This document shows, piece by piece, positions 37,960-50,251 of a stretch of 64,000 nt of DNA (positions are counted from its first letter, which is position 1; every line of letters begins with the position of its first letter). The notes beneath the pieces were generated by a model. The model worked only from the letters and a program-made list of their open reading frames with translations, made no database searches and was not told where the DNA came from. The DNA lies in assembly GCF_011075055.1 (NCBI RefSeq), contig NC_058145.1:11529894-11593893 (forward strand). Direction: 5' to 3'. The position numbers and the translations under genes are program-made. This DNA comes from Mangifera indica. Taxonomy: Eukaryota > Streptophyta > Magnoliopsida > Sapindales > Anacardiaceae.

Positions 37960-39402
37960 ATGAAAGACCCTCCAAATTCCACGTATGGAGCATTAACTCC
38001 AATTGACCTGAAAAAACATGGAGAAAATCCCAGATCCCCAGCATCCCCACCTGTTGAACACCTTATGGCAGGTAAGCCCATAATTTTATAATTACAAAAA
38101 ATAACAGATAATTGTTGAAAGAGCGTTTTTCGAATATGTTTTTGCTCAATCTGAGTTATATATATACATTCCATTCTAACAAGATTAATGTGTGTACAAT
38201 AGGTGAAGCTTCAAGGCGGTCACCTCACTCACCGGCATTTCGAAGAGAACATGACCCTGAAGAAGATCACACCCATCATCAAAAGAAATCAGTTCTGGCT
38301 AAAGTTAAGGAAAGAGCAAAGAAATTACGACACAGTCTCAGTGGCAAAAAGAAGCATAGTGAGGAAGGCAACACCACACCTTCATGGGGTGTTAGCTTAG
38401 AAGACGAAGATGAAGAAGAAGATGCAGAGTATCTTGGAGCCCCAAGTATCTTAACTAAACCCTTATAATTATCAGTTTACGCAGAAGTGTTTATTCTTTT
38501 ATTCATATGATCACTAATGTCAGGATTCTTGATTTTTTAATCCTTTCAAAACGTTTAATCTTTCCAGTGTACGAATCGGAGTTGGCTCCTGAGGGGTATA
38601 AGGAGCATGCAAGGCAGCATCCAAGAGAAATTCCTGCAATTTCTGAGAAACAAGTTTTGGCGAGCAGTGTCAACCGTAGTGTTGAACAAGAAAAGGAGAA
38701 GCCTGCTACTTTTACTACGCCTGCTACTTTTACTACTGCTGCTACTTCTCCGAAGCAGACTAGTAGTCCGGCTACTCCAGACAAAACTACTCCGCCTCCT
38801 AACAAGACATTAACAGAAACTGTAACTGAGAAGCTGGCTCCGGCATATACCACAGTATCGGATGCAACACATGCAATTGCTTCAAAGATTCAAGGCCTTA
38901 CAATTTCATCCCCAGCTGCTCCAGAAGCTAAAGAGCTTCCTGCGCTTGAAGCCGAGAAGCCTGCCAGTCCAGCTGGGCAAAAATGGGATAAGGGCGTTTC
39001 GGTGAAGGAGTATATAAAGAGTAAGTTTGAGCCTGGGGAAGATGAGAGAGCACTTTCTCAAGTGATAACTGAAGCAATGAGTCCGAAAAGAAGTCCTGGA
39101 GAAGTGGGTGTGGTGGAGAAGGTGAGGGAGGCTGTAACTTCTTTTCTTTGGAAAGAAGAACCCTCCCGATCTTCACCTTCACATTCGGCTTCAAACTCAT
39201 CGGCAAGCAATATTCCTGTCTCAACCAATGCTCATGAAAGTGAGACTTTTCATCATCACTATCTTGAATCAATATTACTTATTGTATCTCGTTTTTATTC
39301 ATAATTCTTGTAACGGATTAGTTAATCTCTTGTAAGATAATCTGTGTTGCAGTTACCGAAGAAGAAGAAGAAAACGACGGAAGAATACTTCAAGCAAATT
39401 AG
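37960..39402 (+). CDS. LTI65/RD29B-like (CAP160) stress protein, 4 exons
   Basis: Exons 37960-38071, 38203-38445, 38568-39239 and 39353-39402 join in frame to 358 codons plus stop, with GT-AG introns. The protein is hydrophilic and low-complexity, as expected for the low-temperature-induced 65 kDa / RD29 family, which accumulates under cold, drought or abscisic acid. Conserved family blocks are visible: a basic KVKERAKKLRHSLSGKK segment (exon 2), an acidic run ending YLGAP, then YESELAPEGYKEHARQHPR. Near residues 266-288 comes KEYIKSKFEPGEDERALSQV followed by ITEAMSPK. The middle is Thr/Pro-rich with repeated PATFTT. It is shorter than Arabidopsis LTI65 (about 620 aa), mainly through fewer repeats. 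Biochemical function in this family is not established. The end exon codes only 16 residues. Confidence 0.85.
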
Positions 39403-39930
39403 TATTTTGGGCTTATAAACGTGGACATCAAAACTCATATTACATAAAATTAATTGGATTATATTAAGATCCAATCTATCATACTTATATATTACTCATT
39501 TATATTATTTTTATTAGACGTGAGACTTTAATCTCTAACAAAGAGAAATTTATCTTATTGATGAAAAAAGCAATTTCTTGACTCTGATTTTGTACAAGTT
39601 TATGTATTATTAATTAGACTGGAAAGGTTAATCACATTGTATTCATGTAGTTCTATTTACCTCATACATGCCACCAATAATCTGATTTTGTAGCTCGTAA
39701 AGTTAAAAACTGAAATGTTCCTAGTCTTGTCTGTTAACATATGGAAAATTCATTTTTGGTTAATTATATGATTTTGAGATGTTTACTTGTGCGCAGAGTA
39801 ATACTATTTATATTCATTTTGAGTACACAAATAAGTATACATTTATATGTATCATTACGTGATTAAATGTTATTTTATCATTAATTTATAATCATTAAAT
39901 CATATGATGACAAATATAAAATATGTATTT

Positions 39931-39933
<3 letters not shown>

Positions 39934-39999
<66 letters not shown>
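39934..39999. repeat. (AT)n microsatellite
   Basis: About 33 uninterrupted AT units. The matching position in unit 2 (55559-55590) has only about 16, so the tract has changed length since the duplication. Confidence 0.9.
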
Positions 40000-40003
<4 letters not shown>

Positions 40004-40404
40004 ATTAGAGTAACAATGGTCATGACATGAAATAGTTGTAGTTCCTTCTTCTTGGAACTTCTTGTTGGCATTTATCAATTCTTGGAATCAATAAATTATT
40101 AGAAGAATGATCTTTGCTCTTGATGAGATTTGTTACACCGAATGTTATATGCAAATCAGTCTTGTATAATATAAGTTGCAGTATTGGAATTAAAGATTAG
40201 ATAATTAATTTTTAATATACACTATAGTGTAAAATATAATAAATATATAAAAAAATAACCCAAAAGATTTTTAATCTAGTTTGGTTCGATAATCAGAAAT
40301 TTATATCTTCGATACATTATTAATTGTTGGTAATACGATAAAATATATCTTAATATCTTATAAAGAATGTAACATTGAACAATGATATTCTTAAGGTAAT
40401 AATT

Positions 40405-40621
40405 AACTCTAGGGAATGGTAAGTCTTTTCTTGTGTGCACGTAAATGAAATGCTATCTCTACACTTTTCCCTCTTTATGTTGGCCCTTCGTATTTAAAGG
40501 ATAAAAAGAAGGTATTACATATCAGAATTTGATACGAAATAGTTATATTGACAATATAACCTCTTTTAGTAGAAAAAATATAGTGACGATTTTTTTTTTT
40601 GACTTACCATTCCCTAGAGTT
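40405..40621. repeat. Perfect 21-bp inverted repeat
   Basis: The arms are 40405-40425 (starting AACTCTAGGGAATGG) and 40601-40621 (starting GACTTACCATTCCC), exact complements, separated by 175 bases. Just outside and inside the right arm the words TACGAAATAGTTA recur (about 40534 and 40625). Confidence 0.75.
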
Positions 40622-41597
40622 ATATACGAAATAGTTACTTTTAATATTATCAAAATATATATTTTTTTTGTACTATATAATACCAGAGTTGGTGTTTTAG
40701 AGTCAATTTTTTTAACGATATTACTCCATATTAAGTCATATTTATACAACTCTCAGTATTAATCTTTATTTGTAAATGTATATGTTTACATGTATGCCAA
40801 AATAAATGTTTTTTCCATGGTAGAACCATGACGAAAGGATCAATGTGTGTCAATTGATCATAAGGCACTTATGTTACATATGGTGGCATTTAAAAAACAT
40901 TCACAACCCTAATATTATCCTGATTTAGGCATAAATAATATGGTTGTAATTATAATAGTGTTGAATAATTTTACTGAAAAATAGTAACAAATTTTATGTG
41001 TCAAAGTTGTTTGTTGACAACCTAATGTAACATATGAGTGCACGTTGAATAGACATATTTATTAGATTGGTCTATCAAAAAGACTTCATATAGATGATTA
41101 CTCTAATATCTATGAAATACATTCTTTTGCAAACAGTGGTACATATGATATTTTAATTTGAGATTACCAAATCGTTCGACAATGATCAATATGATTTAAC
41201 ACTAATTCAATGTAATTTTTGTGAAAAGATTATCATAATGGTGGTGATTGACAAAATAACTAATGGCATAATGTGGAAAGTTCAACTAAGATAAACATGA
41301 TAACATATATGATTTCATCATTCAATAAATTTTAAATTAATATTAGGGGTTAACAAAGCTGATGAAGTATTAGAATTTTCAAAGAGAAAGTTTAAGTTTG
41401 AACTTTTGTCACATTTGTGAAACCTTGATTCGACTTACCAAAATTTTTTTTTTAATTAATATACTTTCAAGGTAATCTGCATAAGTAATACAATATGAAT
41501 TTCGTTCAAACAGTAGTCATGAAATAATAGTCTCGCATAACATAAAAAATCATAAAATTAAATCTTAATGGTTTAACCTACAAAATTACTTTAGAGC

Positions 41598-41760
41598 AAT
41601 AATATGTGTACTAACTTTTGAGTACATAAATATGTATATACATAATATATTATCATATAATTATGTATAACTTTATTTTTAATTCAAAATCACCTAATCA
41701 CTTGATGTCACATATTAAATATGTAATTATTTATGTAATTAAAATGGGTACACATAGTTT
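41598..41760. mobile_element. AT-rich MITE-like palindromic element
   Basis: About 160 bp with inverted AATATGTGTAC-like ends and a central TTTTTAATTCAAAATCAC segment. Similar copies lie at about 290-470, 39790-39945, 42170-42345 and 55430-55560. The superfamily cannot be told from these bases. Confidence 0.4.
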
Positions 41761-42169
41761 TAATAATTAACTTATAAGAAAGACAACATAATCAAAAATT
41801 AATATTATGAGTGTGACTACCTTCGAGGAAATAAAAAATAAAATCAATTAAAAATAATAAATAGAACAATATCATGTTTTTTTTTTCAATTAATACTACA
41901 AAAAAAATTAGTGTTAGTGAGAGGAAAACAACAAACAAGTAAATATATGTTTATTATAAATATTGATTTCATTTGGTTTAGAATTTCGTTTGATTTCATT
42001 AGGGTTTCATTTAGTTTTGCACATAAGGCTAAAAATTAATTACCTAATTGTTGTATTTAATGGGTCATGCTAATCTCAAGAAGATTGTGCGAGTGAGAGT
42101 GTGTGTCTTTGAACAAATTGAATTTTAGCTCACTTAGGTAAGTTTGAATCTTATGTTATAAGTTCACAA

Positions 42170-42345
42170 TTTTTCATCAATAAAACCATATACACATACT
42201 TTTAAATTTACAAATCGGTATACAGATAATATATCATTACGTGATTATATAATTTTAAATCAAGAATAAAATAATGTTCAGTCACATAATGACACCTCCT
42301 ATATATACCTATATGTGTATTTAAAAATATATACATATAACATTA
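42170..42345. mobile_element. AT-rich MITE-like palindromic element
   Basis: Related to the copy at 41598-41760: ATATCATTACGTGATTATAT core, TTTAAATCAAGAATAAAATA, then a TATATGTGTATTTAAA end. Confidence 0.35.
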
Positions 42346-43929
42346 TTCCTTTCTCATAGCTAGATTTATCGTCGAATCATACAAGATATTGTTTTTAAAT
42401 TGGTAATTATAATTTGAGTAATTGCTAATTGCTTGACTTTTGAGTCGTTCCCAGCATGAAATGAATGTAATTACATGTTGTTTATTCATTAGGGGTCACT
42501 GGGTTCACATTAGTTGCTTTTTTGGCACCATTTACCTTTTTCTAAAATTGTGTACTTTAGTTGATATATTATGGATGATGTGGACACTCTCAATTAATAT
42601 GAACGTGAGTTGGTCCCTATGAATGTGACCAACCCATAAAAATTTACCATTTCTTTCACAAACAATGCATTTGGTCACTTTGAATGTGATGGGTCAAGCA
42701 ACAATCTAGAAAACTAGGTCTGGCAAACCAAACCCAATTGGCATACCGTGATTGAATTAATTTTATTTTTCCACATTCATTAATTATAAGGATTGATTAT
42801 TGTTTCAAGCTCATATAAACTACGGTCCAGGCAATTATTTCCATTAGGTCAATTAACTAGTTAATGTTTGTTTGACAATTATTTGTATTGTGTTTGGGTT
42901 TGTGTTGTGATAATATAAGCCTAACTACTAGATCATTTACCCATGGTTCATTTTCACCGGAAATATGCGGGGATTTTGAATGTGATGATGATTTTATGAT
43001 AGAAAAGGAAGGAAATTCATCCTTTTTTACTGTAAGATGAGAGCAAATGACAGTACTATACATGATTAAATGTATAAATATTCCTCAAAAAATCTTAGTA
43101 CAAGTCCACCCAAGAAACATTTGTTTAGGTGTATGTAGGAAACAAAATTTCAATAGTGTGAATAAAGTAGACTCCAAGCAGGAACCTAAAGACTTGAAAA
43201 TATGATGAATTACAAATGTGAGTAGATGGTTGGCATTTGGTTAATTGTATTCTCATCAAACTGATTAACTCTGTGAATAAATGCTTGAAATTTATTTTTT
43301 ATTAGTCAAATTCTTTTAGCATCACTTTACACATATATGCAATAATCAAATTCAGAAGTGTTTAAAATTATCCAATAACTAAATCGTGTTGATATTTATA
43401 CCCAAAATTAAACCAAAAAATATGTTATTTAAGAAACAAGTTTGCATACCAATTTAAAACCGATTTTTTGTCACTAGTTTGTCTTTTTTTAAAAAACTAA
43501 TTAACTAAACCAAACCAGTTTCGAAAAAAATCAACAAAAATAATCAAGTATCAAACCATTTTTGAAAATTTTGAATAGAAAAATAATACAATAGGGTGAC
43601 TTTCTAAATTTTGGTTCAAAACCGATTAACCACAAATTTGATTTGATTAACTGATATTTTTGATTCGGTTTTAGTTTATGATTTTCTTTTAATCAAAAAT
43701 TCGATTTCGTTCAAAATAATGTCAAATTAGTCAATAAACTAGTTTTTTTAATTCGATCCGATTAACCATACTCTTAACCAGATCAAACCACATATTTTAG
43801 TTTGATTTGATTTGATCAAATATGAAGTATAAAATGGTTGCGTTTACCTTGGTGTTTGACAAAGTCTCACTCTCTCTTTTTTTTTTAATTCGAAAATTTT
43901 TCCAAACCTGAGTTAACACACCTTTGCTT

Positions 43930-44190
43930 AGTCAATGTGACACATGTATCCACAATTATCGCTCATTGCAGACAGGTTTTCTTACTGAGCTCTTCTGTAG
44001 TTCCTACATTTCGTAAATAAATCTAGTGCTCAATAACACAGTTAACTGCCTTACTATTCATGTTAAGTTAATTAGCTTTTATGACCTGGCGTTTCAGTAG
44101 AGACGAATGACAATAAAATTGGCTCATCCATCTAGAGCTTTGAAATGGAAATTTAAATACTCACTTGGACTTCATTGTCATAACTTGACC
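43930..44190. promoter_or_regulatory. W-box cores upstream of LecRK copy A
   Basis: TTGACC at 44185-44190 and AGTCAA (TTGACT on the minus strand) at 43930-43935 match the WRKY-binding W box. These cores are short and could be chance; WRKY control would suit an immune receptor kinase. The sequence upstream of 44198 is not shared with copy C. Confidence 0.25.
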
Positions 44191-44357
44191 CTGTGGGGGG
44201 GTCAAGTTCATGAATCAGGCTCTAAAGTCCTGAAGAACCTATACGCGTTTAAATTTACATTTTACTCTGAATGAATTATCTTCTTTAATTTAATATCTGA
44301 GATTAGTTAACAGCAGCATCTCTCTCTTTGAAAAAGGCAGAACTACTTCTTTCTTAT

Positions 44358-46344
44358 ATGGCTGCAGCAAGAAGATCCCTGCACTTTTGGGTGATTCTTC
44401 ATCTTTGCTTGATTTCCATGGCTATCGCTCAAGGTGAAAATCAGTTCATTTATCATGGCTTCAATGAAGCCAAACTGCGTCTTGGGGGCATAGCAAACGT
44501 CCTCCCCAGTGGTTTATTGCAGCTAACCAACATTTCTGAGATTCAAACTGGGCGTGCTTTCTATCAATTCCCAATCAAGTTCAACATATCTTCCTCTCAA
44601 TCTCTTTCATTCTCCACCAATTTTGTATTTGCAATAGTTCCATCAGAGTTTGATCACAGTGGCCAGGGCATGGCTTTTGTCATCTCACCCACCACGGACT
44701 TCAGTAAAGCTGTTGCAACTGGATATTTTGGGCTCTTCAATATTTCAACCAATGGCCGCTCTACAAATCATATCTTCGCGGTTGAGCTTGACACTGTACA
44801 AAGTGGTGAATTTGAAGATATTAATGGAAACCATGTGGGGATTGATGTGAACAGCCTGACTTCTGTTGACTCTGCACCAGCAGCTTATTTTTCTGATAAA
44901 GAAGGGAAGAACGAAAGCCTGGACCTAGCTAGTAGAAATCCAACACAGATTTGGATAGACTACAATGGGGCAGAAAAATTACTCAATGTAACCCTTGCTC
45001 CAATTAGAATCCCAAAACCCAAAAAGCCTCTCTTGTCAAAATTGATCGATCTATCTGAAATTCTTTTGGACTCTATGTATGTTGGTTTCTCTGCTTCAAC
45101 TGGTACTCGTGAAAGTGAGCACTACATTCTCGGATGGAGCTTCAATGAAACTGGGCAATCACAAAGCCTTGACATTTCAAAGCTTCCTTCTCTTCCACCC
45201 ACCAGGAAAGCAAGTGAGAAAACAGATCCACTGATCATCATTTTGCCTGTAGCCGCACTGGTTATGCTGATAATAATTGGTGGAGCTGTTTACATTGTGA
45301 GGAAGAAGAACTATGAAGAAGTATTTGAAGACTGGGAAAAACAATATGGTCCTCATAGGCTCTCCTATAAGAATCTGTATGAAGCAACCAAAGGCTTCAA
45401 AGACAAGGAGGTCATCGGGCAAGGCGGTTTCGGAAAGGTGTACAGAGGCGTACTTCCTTCTTCGAATGTACAAATTGCAGTCAAAAGAATCACCCGCGAC
45501 TTGGATCAAGGGATGAAGCAGTTTGTTGCAGAGATTGTAAGCATGGGAAGGCTAAGGCACAGGAACTTGGTGCAACTCCAGGGATATTCCAGGCGAAAGG
45601 GAGAACTTCTATTGGTCTATGAATATATGCCTAGTGGAAGCCTTGACAAAATTTTTACAGCAATAAAAAGCCAGGCCTTAACTGGTTTCAGAGGTTTCAG
45701 ATTCTCAGAGGTGTAGCTTCTGGCCTCCTTTACCTCCATGAAGAGTATGAACAAGTTGTTTTACATAGAGACATAAAACCTGGCAATATTCTTTTGGATG
45801 GTGATCTAAACGCAAAATTGGGAGATTTCGGTTTCGCTAGATTATATGATCATGGTAGCCACCCACAAACCACCAACCTGATAGGCACAGTGGGTTATCT
45901 GGCTCCAGAGATGCTTAAAACTGGAAAGGCAACTACTGGTACAGATGTATATGCTTTTGGAGTTTGTATGCTTGTGGTGGCTTGTGGAAGGAAGCCTATA
46001 GAGCCTGGAAAGGAAAATTTGGTTGATTGGGTTGTTGATTTCTGGTATAGAGGAGACATTCTTGATGCCAGTGATCCTAGATTGGCGGGCATATATGACA
46101 GAGGGCAAATGAGTTTGGTTCTGAAATTAGGGCTCTATTGCTTAGAGTATAACCCAGAAACAAGGCCTAGCATGAAGCAGGTGATGCAGTATTGCCAAAT
46201 GTAGCACCTGAAAGCTTTGTGATTGCTTCTTTCACTACAAGTAATAAAGCTTATGAAACTGCTGACTCATTTCGGTTGTCGGGCGAAACTAGTTCCACTC
46301 ACATCTTCTCTGCCATTGATCCAAACGTTACAACTGGCAATTGA
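44358..46344 (+). pseudogene. L-type lectin receptor kinase, copy A (two frame-breaking deletions)
   Basis: Intronless like its relatives. The layout is a signal peptide (MAAARRSLHF, then ICLI-type hydrophobic core to AIAQ), a legume-lectin ectodomain (NQFIYHGFNEAKL to HYILGWSF), a TM segment (about 45235-45300), a juxtamembrane segment and a kinase with VIGQGGFGKVYRG, HRDIKPGNILLD and DFG. Lesion 1: one base is missing near 45655 compared with copy C, shifting frame after GSLDKI and ending at 45716. Lesion 2: 19 bases are missing at 46181-46192, which removes YLDGD-coding sequence and ends the frame at 46204. Homology continues to 46344. It is intact at both sites where copy C is broken. A short lectin-only product with TM could still be made. 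An assembly error could also explain lesion 1. Confidence 0.85.
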
Positions 46345-46749
46345 ATCTACCGATTTTCATACAAACCCAGTTTTCATTTTAGGAAAATGAAAGTTAAATT
46401 TATGGATAAACCAGGCTCTTGGTGTGATCCTGTGAATATTTGGAGTCCATTATTTAATTTCTCTTCGACATGTTTATAATGAGCAATACTTTGTGTACAA
46501 AATCTTTGTAAATTAAAGAATATTACATGTCAAACAGACAAGATTTTTACATCAATTAGTAGAGAATAGTTCACATTAATAGTTTTGTTCCCAAAAGAAT
46601 GATTTGAATGGTTGCTTATCTCTTTGATGCATTCAAATTAGCTACTAAATTTATCTTTTCTTTTCTAATTTTTATTCCAAGCATCAATGATATGGATGTG
46701 AGAATTCTTCAGTTATAGTAAGGTTGAATAGTTTCTTCCTAGGATTGTA

Positions 46750-48055
46750 GAAAAGTGTGAACAACTTCAACCTGGAGTTACTTGGAAGTACGGAACATGG
46801 ATGGAAGGAGTGTACTCATATAAAGCCTCAAAAGGGGACAACCAAATGCTTGAATAAGAAGAAGTGTTGTACTAGAACTCAACTGATGACAACCATTAAA
46901 GCGATGTATATGTGGTATATCCCTTGCCTTGCATTGTAGATAATTCTCTAGGCAATGATTGACAACCTTGGTTTGTCCATCCATTTAAGGGTGGTATGTA
47001 ATAGACAGTTACAGTCCCACACTTGCAGCTTGAATAACCCTTCCAAAAATTGCTGAGAAAGACTATTCCCTGTCGCTATTTATGGTATTAGGCATGTTAT
47101 GTAATTTGTAGATATTATCTAGGGTTTTTTGACCTGCTGCGATCACCGAAAAAAGTTATTCAAGCCCATAAAATGAACATACTTTTATGTCCACTACCAC
47201 AAATATGAGAGACTTTCAATGAGATCTAAGAAGACTCTTGATGAAGTTTAGAAAGATGTCTATAAACACCCTCGATGGAATTGGTAATGGCTGTAATAGA
47301 TCATAAGCAGCTATGTTTTCAAATTTGAATATTTGACCATTTGAGCAATTACAAATGTAGTTTTTAACATCCCTCCAAACCCCTTTCCAATAAAAAATTG
47401 AAGCCAACTTCTTAGTTATTACACTGAGTCCTAAATGACTACCTATAGCATAATCTTGAAATAAGGCAACGAGGTCTTGTCTCAAGGCAGGGTCCTTTGA
47501 CATCACATTCCTTCCTCCCCTTTGAAGTTTATTTTGATGTCATTAATACACCTCATAGGTATTAGGGTCTTGTTGCTTGTTTGTTATAATAGGTTGAGGT
47601 GTTCATCCTTATCCCATGACTCTTCCACTCTCTTAAGTACTTCGGACAGTAATATTTTAGGGGTTAGTTTGTTAATTTCCCTAAAGGTAGCCTAAACAGA
47701 GGATCGATTATAATATTTACCTTTCCCTCTTAAAAGACAATGTCGTAATCAAATTATATGAGCTTGACATTCCATGCTTGCTGAGATGGGGCAGTGACTT
47801 TTTGTTCTAGGAGGTGTTTCACTTTTTGATGATTTTTTTTAATTATAATATGCCAATTCACTAGATATGGTTCTCACTTTTTAATACCAAATAGAATGAC
47901 CGACATTTATTTTTCATATACGGATATTAATTGATTTTTGTGAGATAAAACCTTACTTAAATTTGCAATGGGGTGTCCATCTTATATCAAAATAGCTCTT
48001 AAGCTGTCCCCGCAAGCATTTGTCTTTGTCTTTAATACTTTTGATACGCTAGGCA
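46750..48055 (-). mobile_element. Degenerate Ty3/gypsy retrotransposon remnant, unit 1
   Basis: Minus-strand pieces of a gypsy polyprotein occur in the expected order: RNase H region (about 48050-47750), linker, integrase zinc-binding region (47506-47216; FYWKGVWRDVKNY, then LLQPLPIP), and the integrase C-terminal part (46984-46750; DGQTKVVNHCLE). Many stops and frameshifts interrupt it. The zinc-binding motif has lost a His and a Cys. No LTRs, reverse transcriptase core or gag were recognised. The same remnant in unit 2 shows that it predates the duplication. It is incapable of independent activity. Confidence 0.8.
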
Positions 48056-48386
48056 ATGTTAGGACTAGTGTAGTGGCTTGGGATGGGAGAGAGAGAGAAT
48101 ACGACTAGAAATAGCAAAAGTCTTCATCTCTAATGAAAGTTTAAAAATCTTAAAAGAAAATAATTACTTTTCAAATTATTGATAAAAAAAAATTATTAGA
48201 TTTTTAAATTATGAAAGAAAATATGATATATTTTTAGTTCTTTTTAATATTTTTAACTAAATTATATTTTTTTCCTTAATCCTTACAATAAATTTTAATA
48301 GAATGGTAAGTATTTAGGTTTTTAAAAATTAATAGGTGAGAAGTTTGGGATTTCACCAAACCTTGGGTGGGAATGAGTCTTTTGGC
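48056..48386. mobile_element. Solo right arm of the foldback element family, unit 1
   Basis: Ends GGGTGGGAATGAGTCTTTTGGC, matching the right terminus of the 62212-62941 element, and is preceded by its typical AT-rich arm. The left arm is missing. It is shared with unit 2 (60715-61050), so it is old. Confidence 0.45.
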
Positions 48387-48439
48387 TTTTTTATTTACCA
48401 ACACCTAACATATTAACGGCAACACGGAAACATTAAATG

Positions 48440-48980
48440 GCTGCAACTGGGGAAATTATAACGCGTAGGTTTTCAACTTAATTTTCCTTCGTTACCATTG
48501 TTAAACGACATCGTTCTGGAGTCAGATTTGCCCCGTCATCTGCTCTTCCTTCGACTCAAAATGTTTCCACGCAGACATTTTTGAAAATTCATAATGCTCT
48601 TAACTAGTTCGTTAAAATTCCTAGAACTGATATGAAACATGCGACGCTGGGCTGGTTGTCCTCATTGTCATTGGGGCCTACGCTTGAAAACCATTAGCTA
48701 GCGTACATTATGGAATATTGACAAGCAACATTAGAACGACTCCATAGTCTTTGGAAAGGAAGAAGACAGATCAACAATTCGTCTTCCAGTGGGGACTTCC
48801 ACTCGCTAAGATATTAAACTCCATACGTGGCTCCAATCAGGTGGCAGTTTGAATCAAAGTCTGAGAAATGTTGCATCCAATTTCTCGGTCAGTGGAGATG
48901 AAAGATTATGTGTATAGTTTTTACTTGTGTAGAAAGCTCAATTACTGGGGCGAGGAGACTAGTGACAGAATGATGTGTCC
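48440..48980. other. Conserved non-coding block, unit 1
   Basis: Contains AACGCGTAGGTTTTCAACTT, AAACGACATCGTTCTGGAG and GTTTCCACGCAGACATTTTT. It is nearly unchanged in unit 2 (61110-61640), more so than the gypsy remnant beside it. No long open frame is shared. It may be a promoter, a first exon of a lost gene, or a non-coding transcript. Confidence 0.4.
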
Positions 48981-49369
48981 AACTTGAGACTGATTCCATG
49001 AAGAGGAGAGGTAATTCTATATTTTAACTGAATTGATTATTGCATATAATATTAACTCTTGAAGCCAATTATTTGATAAACTTATCATTGCAATATTAAC
49101 TATATGCACAATTTTACGTATAAACTATAATGTGTCTTTTTTGTGATTGAGTATTGGTTTATCTTTAATTTTTAACTATTTAATCACAAGATAATACATC
49201 GTTATTTTTGTATGCATTATTCAATTTTTTTTTTTTGGTGTGCGTTGGGTGAGAAAAATGGTATGTATCTAGTAGTAAATTTGTTCATCTCTTTGCCCCT
49301 TTGCCCTATTTGAACTTCAAAGCATGTTGAAAGCCAAGGCACTAAGTTTTTTTTTTTTAAATAAGAAAA

Positions 49370-49930
49370 TCTCATTTAAGTCAGACTACTTTTTGAACTG
49401 AATTAATTACTATATATAAGTTAAGAGTTTAATTTTAAAATATCATTAAAGAGATTTGAACCGTTGTTCTCTTTTGAATCTCACTCTTTTAGACATTTAT
49501 TCTGCCCTTTTTCTAAATTCAAATAATTAAAAAGAGAAAAAATAATTAATAATATGGGAGCTTTGAAAGGAAGGCAAGAAACAAAAAGGCTAAAAACAAA
49601 GTAAATAGACTTTTGTTCTGAGATATATCAAGAAATTTCAAATAAAGACAAAGTTTATAATATACCAATAAGATAAAACTCTGGGTTTAGTGACCTACCC
49701 AACAATTAGTAAATCAAGAATTTAATTTTAAAATATCTTGGATTTGAACCATTGACCTCATACTTGAAATCTCATATGTTTTCTACTCAAGTTATCCCTT
49801 TAGATGCTAAGTTATTCTATCATTTATCTAACTTCAAACAATTAAAAAGAAAAAAAAAAAAAATCAGCAACCTGGAAGCTTTGAACAGAAGACAAGAAAA
49901 GAGAGGCTAGAAACCAAGTAAATAGAGAGT
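49370..49930. repeat. Imperfect direct repeat upstream of LecRK copy B
   Basis: Two related stretches, about 49410-49620 and 49720-49930. Both contain AGTTTAATTTTAAAATATC-like sequence, then a TTTGAACC word, then a GGAAGCTTTGAA segment and AAACCAAGTAAATAGA. The same doubled arrangement recurs before copy D (about 62100-62200 plus 62950-63090, and 63180-63440). Confidence 0.55.
49505..49516. other. Empty target site corresponding to the E4 insertion
   Basis: TTTTTCTAAATTC here occurs once and uninterrupted; the same site in unit 2 is split by a 730-bp element with TTTTCTAAA duplicated on each side. Confidence 0.75.
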
Positions 49931-50251
49931 TCAGGTTCCCATAAACAAAGCCTATCTGGTTTCATTCATCCTGCCACTTAAAAATCCAGCATGGCGCTGA
50001 AACTCATTTCGCAGTCTTTCCAAAATAGACGAATACAGGAGATCATGTGTAAAGATTGGAAATGTCAAGGGGTTATTTACTTTGGTCATTATCTGAAATT
50101 AACTTACAGAGTCAACCAGATTAATCTCTCTCTTTACACCTTAAATTTGAATTGCAAGAGTATCTTAAGACGGAGAAAACTGATTTATTGGGAGTTCAAA
50201 ACTACTAACAGAAAAGAATAAATCTTTACAAAAAGCAGATCCATTTTCTCA

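Larger units (their letters stand above)
40236..44197. other. 4-kb AT-rich segment present only in unit 1
   Basis: No gene is visible. It has no counterpart in unit 2, where a different 1-kb sequence (55828-56836) joins the flanks. It contains two AT-rich MITE-like copies (41598-41760 and 42170-42345), a perfect 21-bp inverted repeat (40405-40425 and 40601-40621), and AACCGATT-type repeats between about 43380 and 43800. It may be several nested insertions, or ancestral sequence deleted from unit 2. Confidence 0.5.

Noticed and set aside
38503..38853. 116-codon antisense frame in the LTI65-like gene
   Set aside because: It mirrors the Thr/Pro-rich coding sequence on the other strand; there is no independent signal.
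39934..39999. AT tract as a replication origin or matrix attachment site
   Set aside because: A simple (AT)n of variable length gives no specific evidence for either.
49991..50221. 76-codon open frame just upstream of LecRK copy B
   Set aside because: The matching sequence before copy D has a stop soon after the start (TGA near 63651), so the frame is not conserved. It is more likely leader or promoter sequence.
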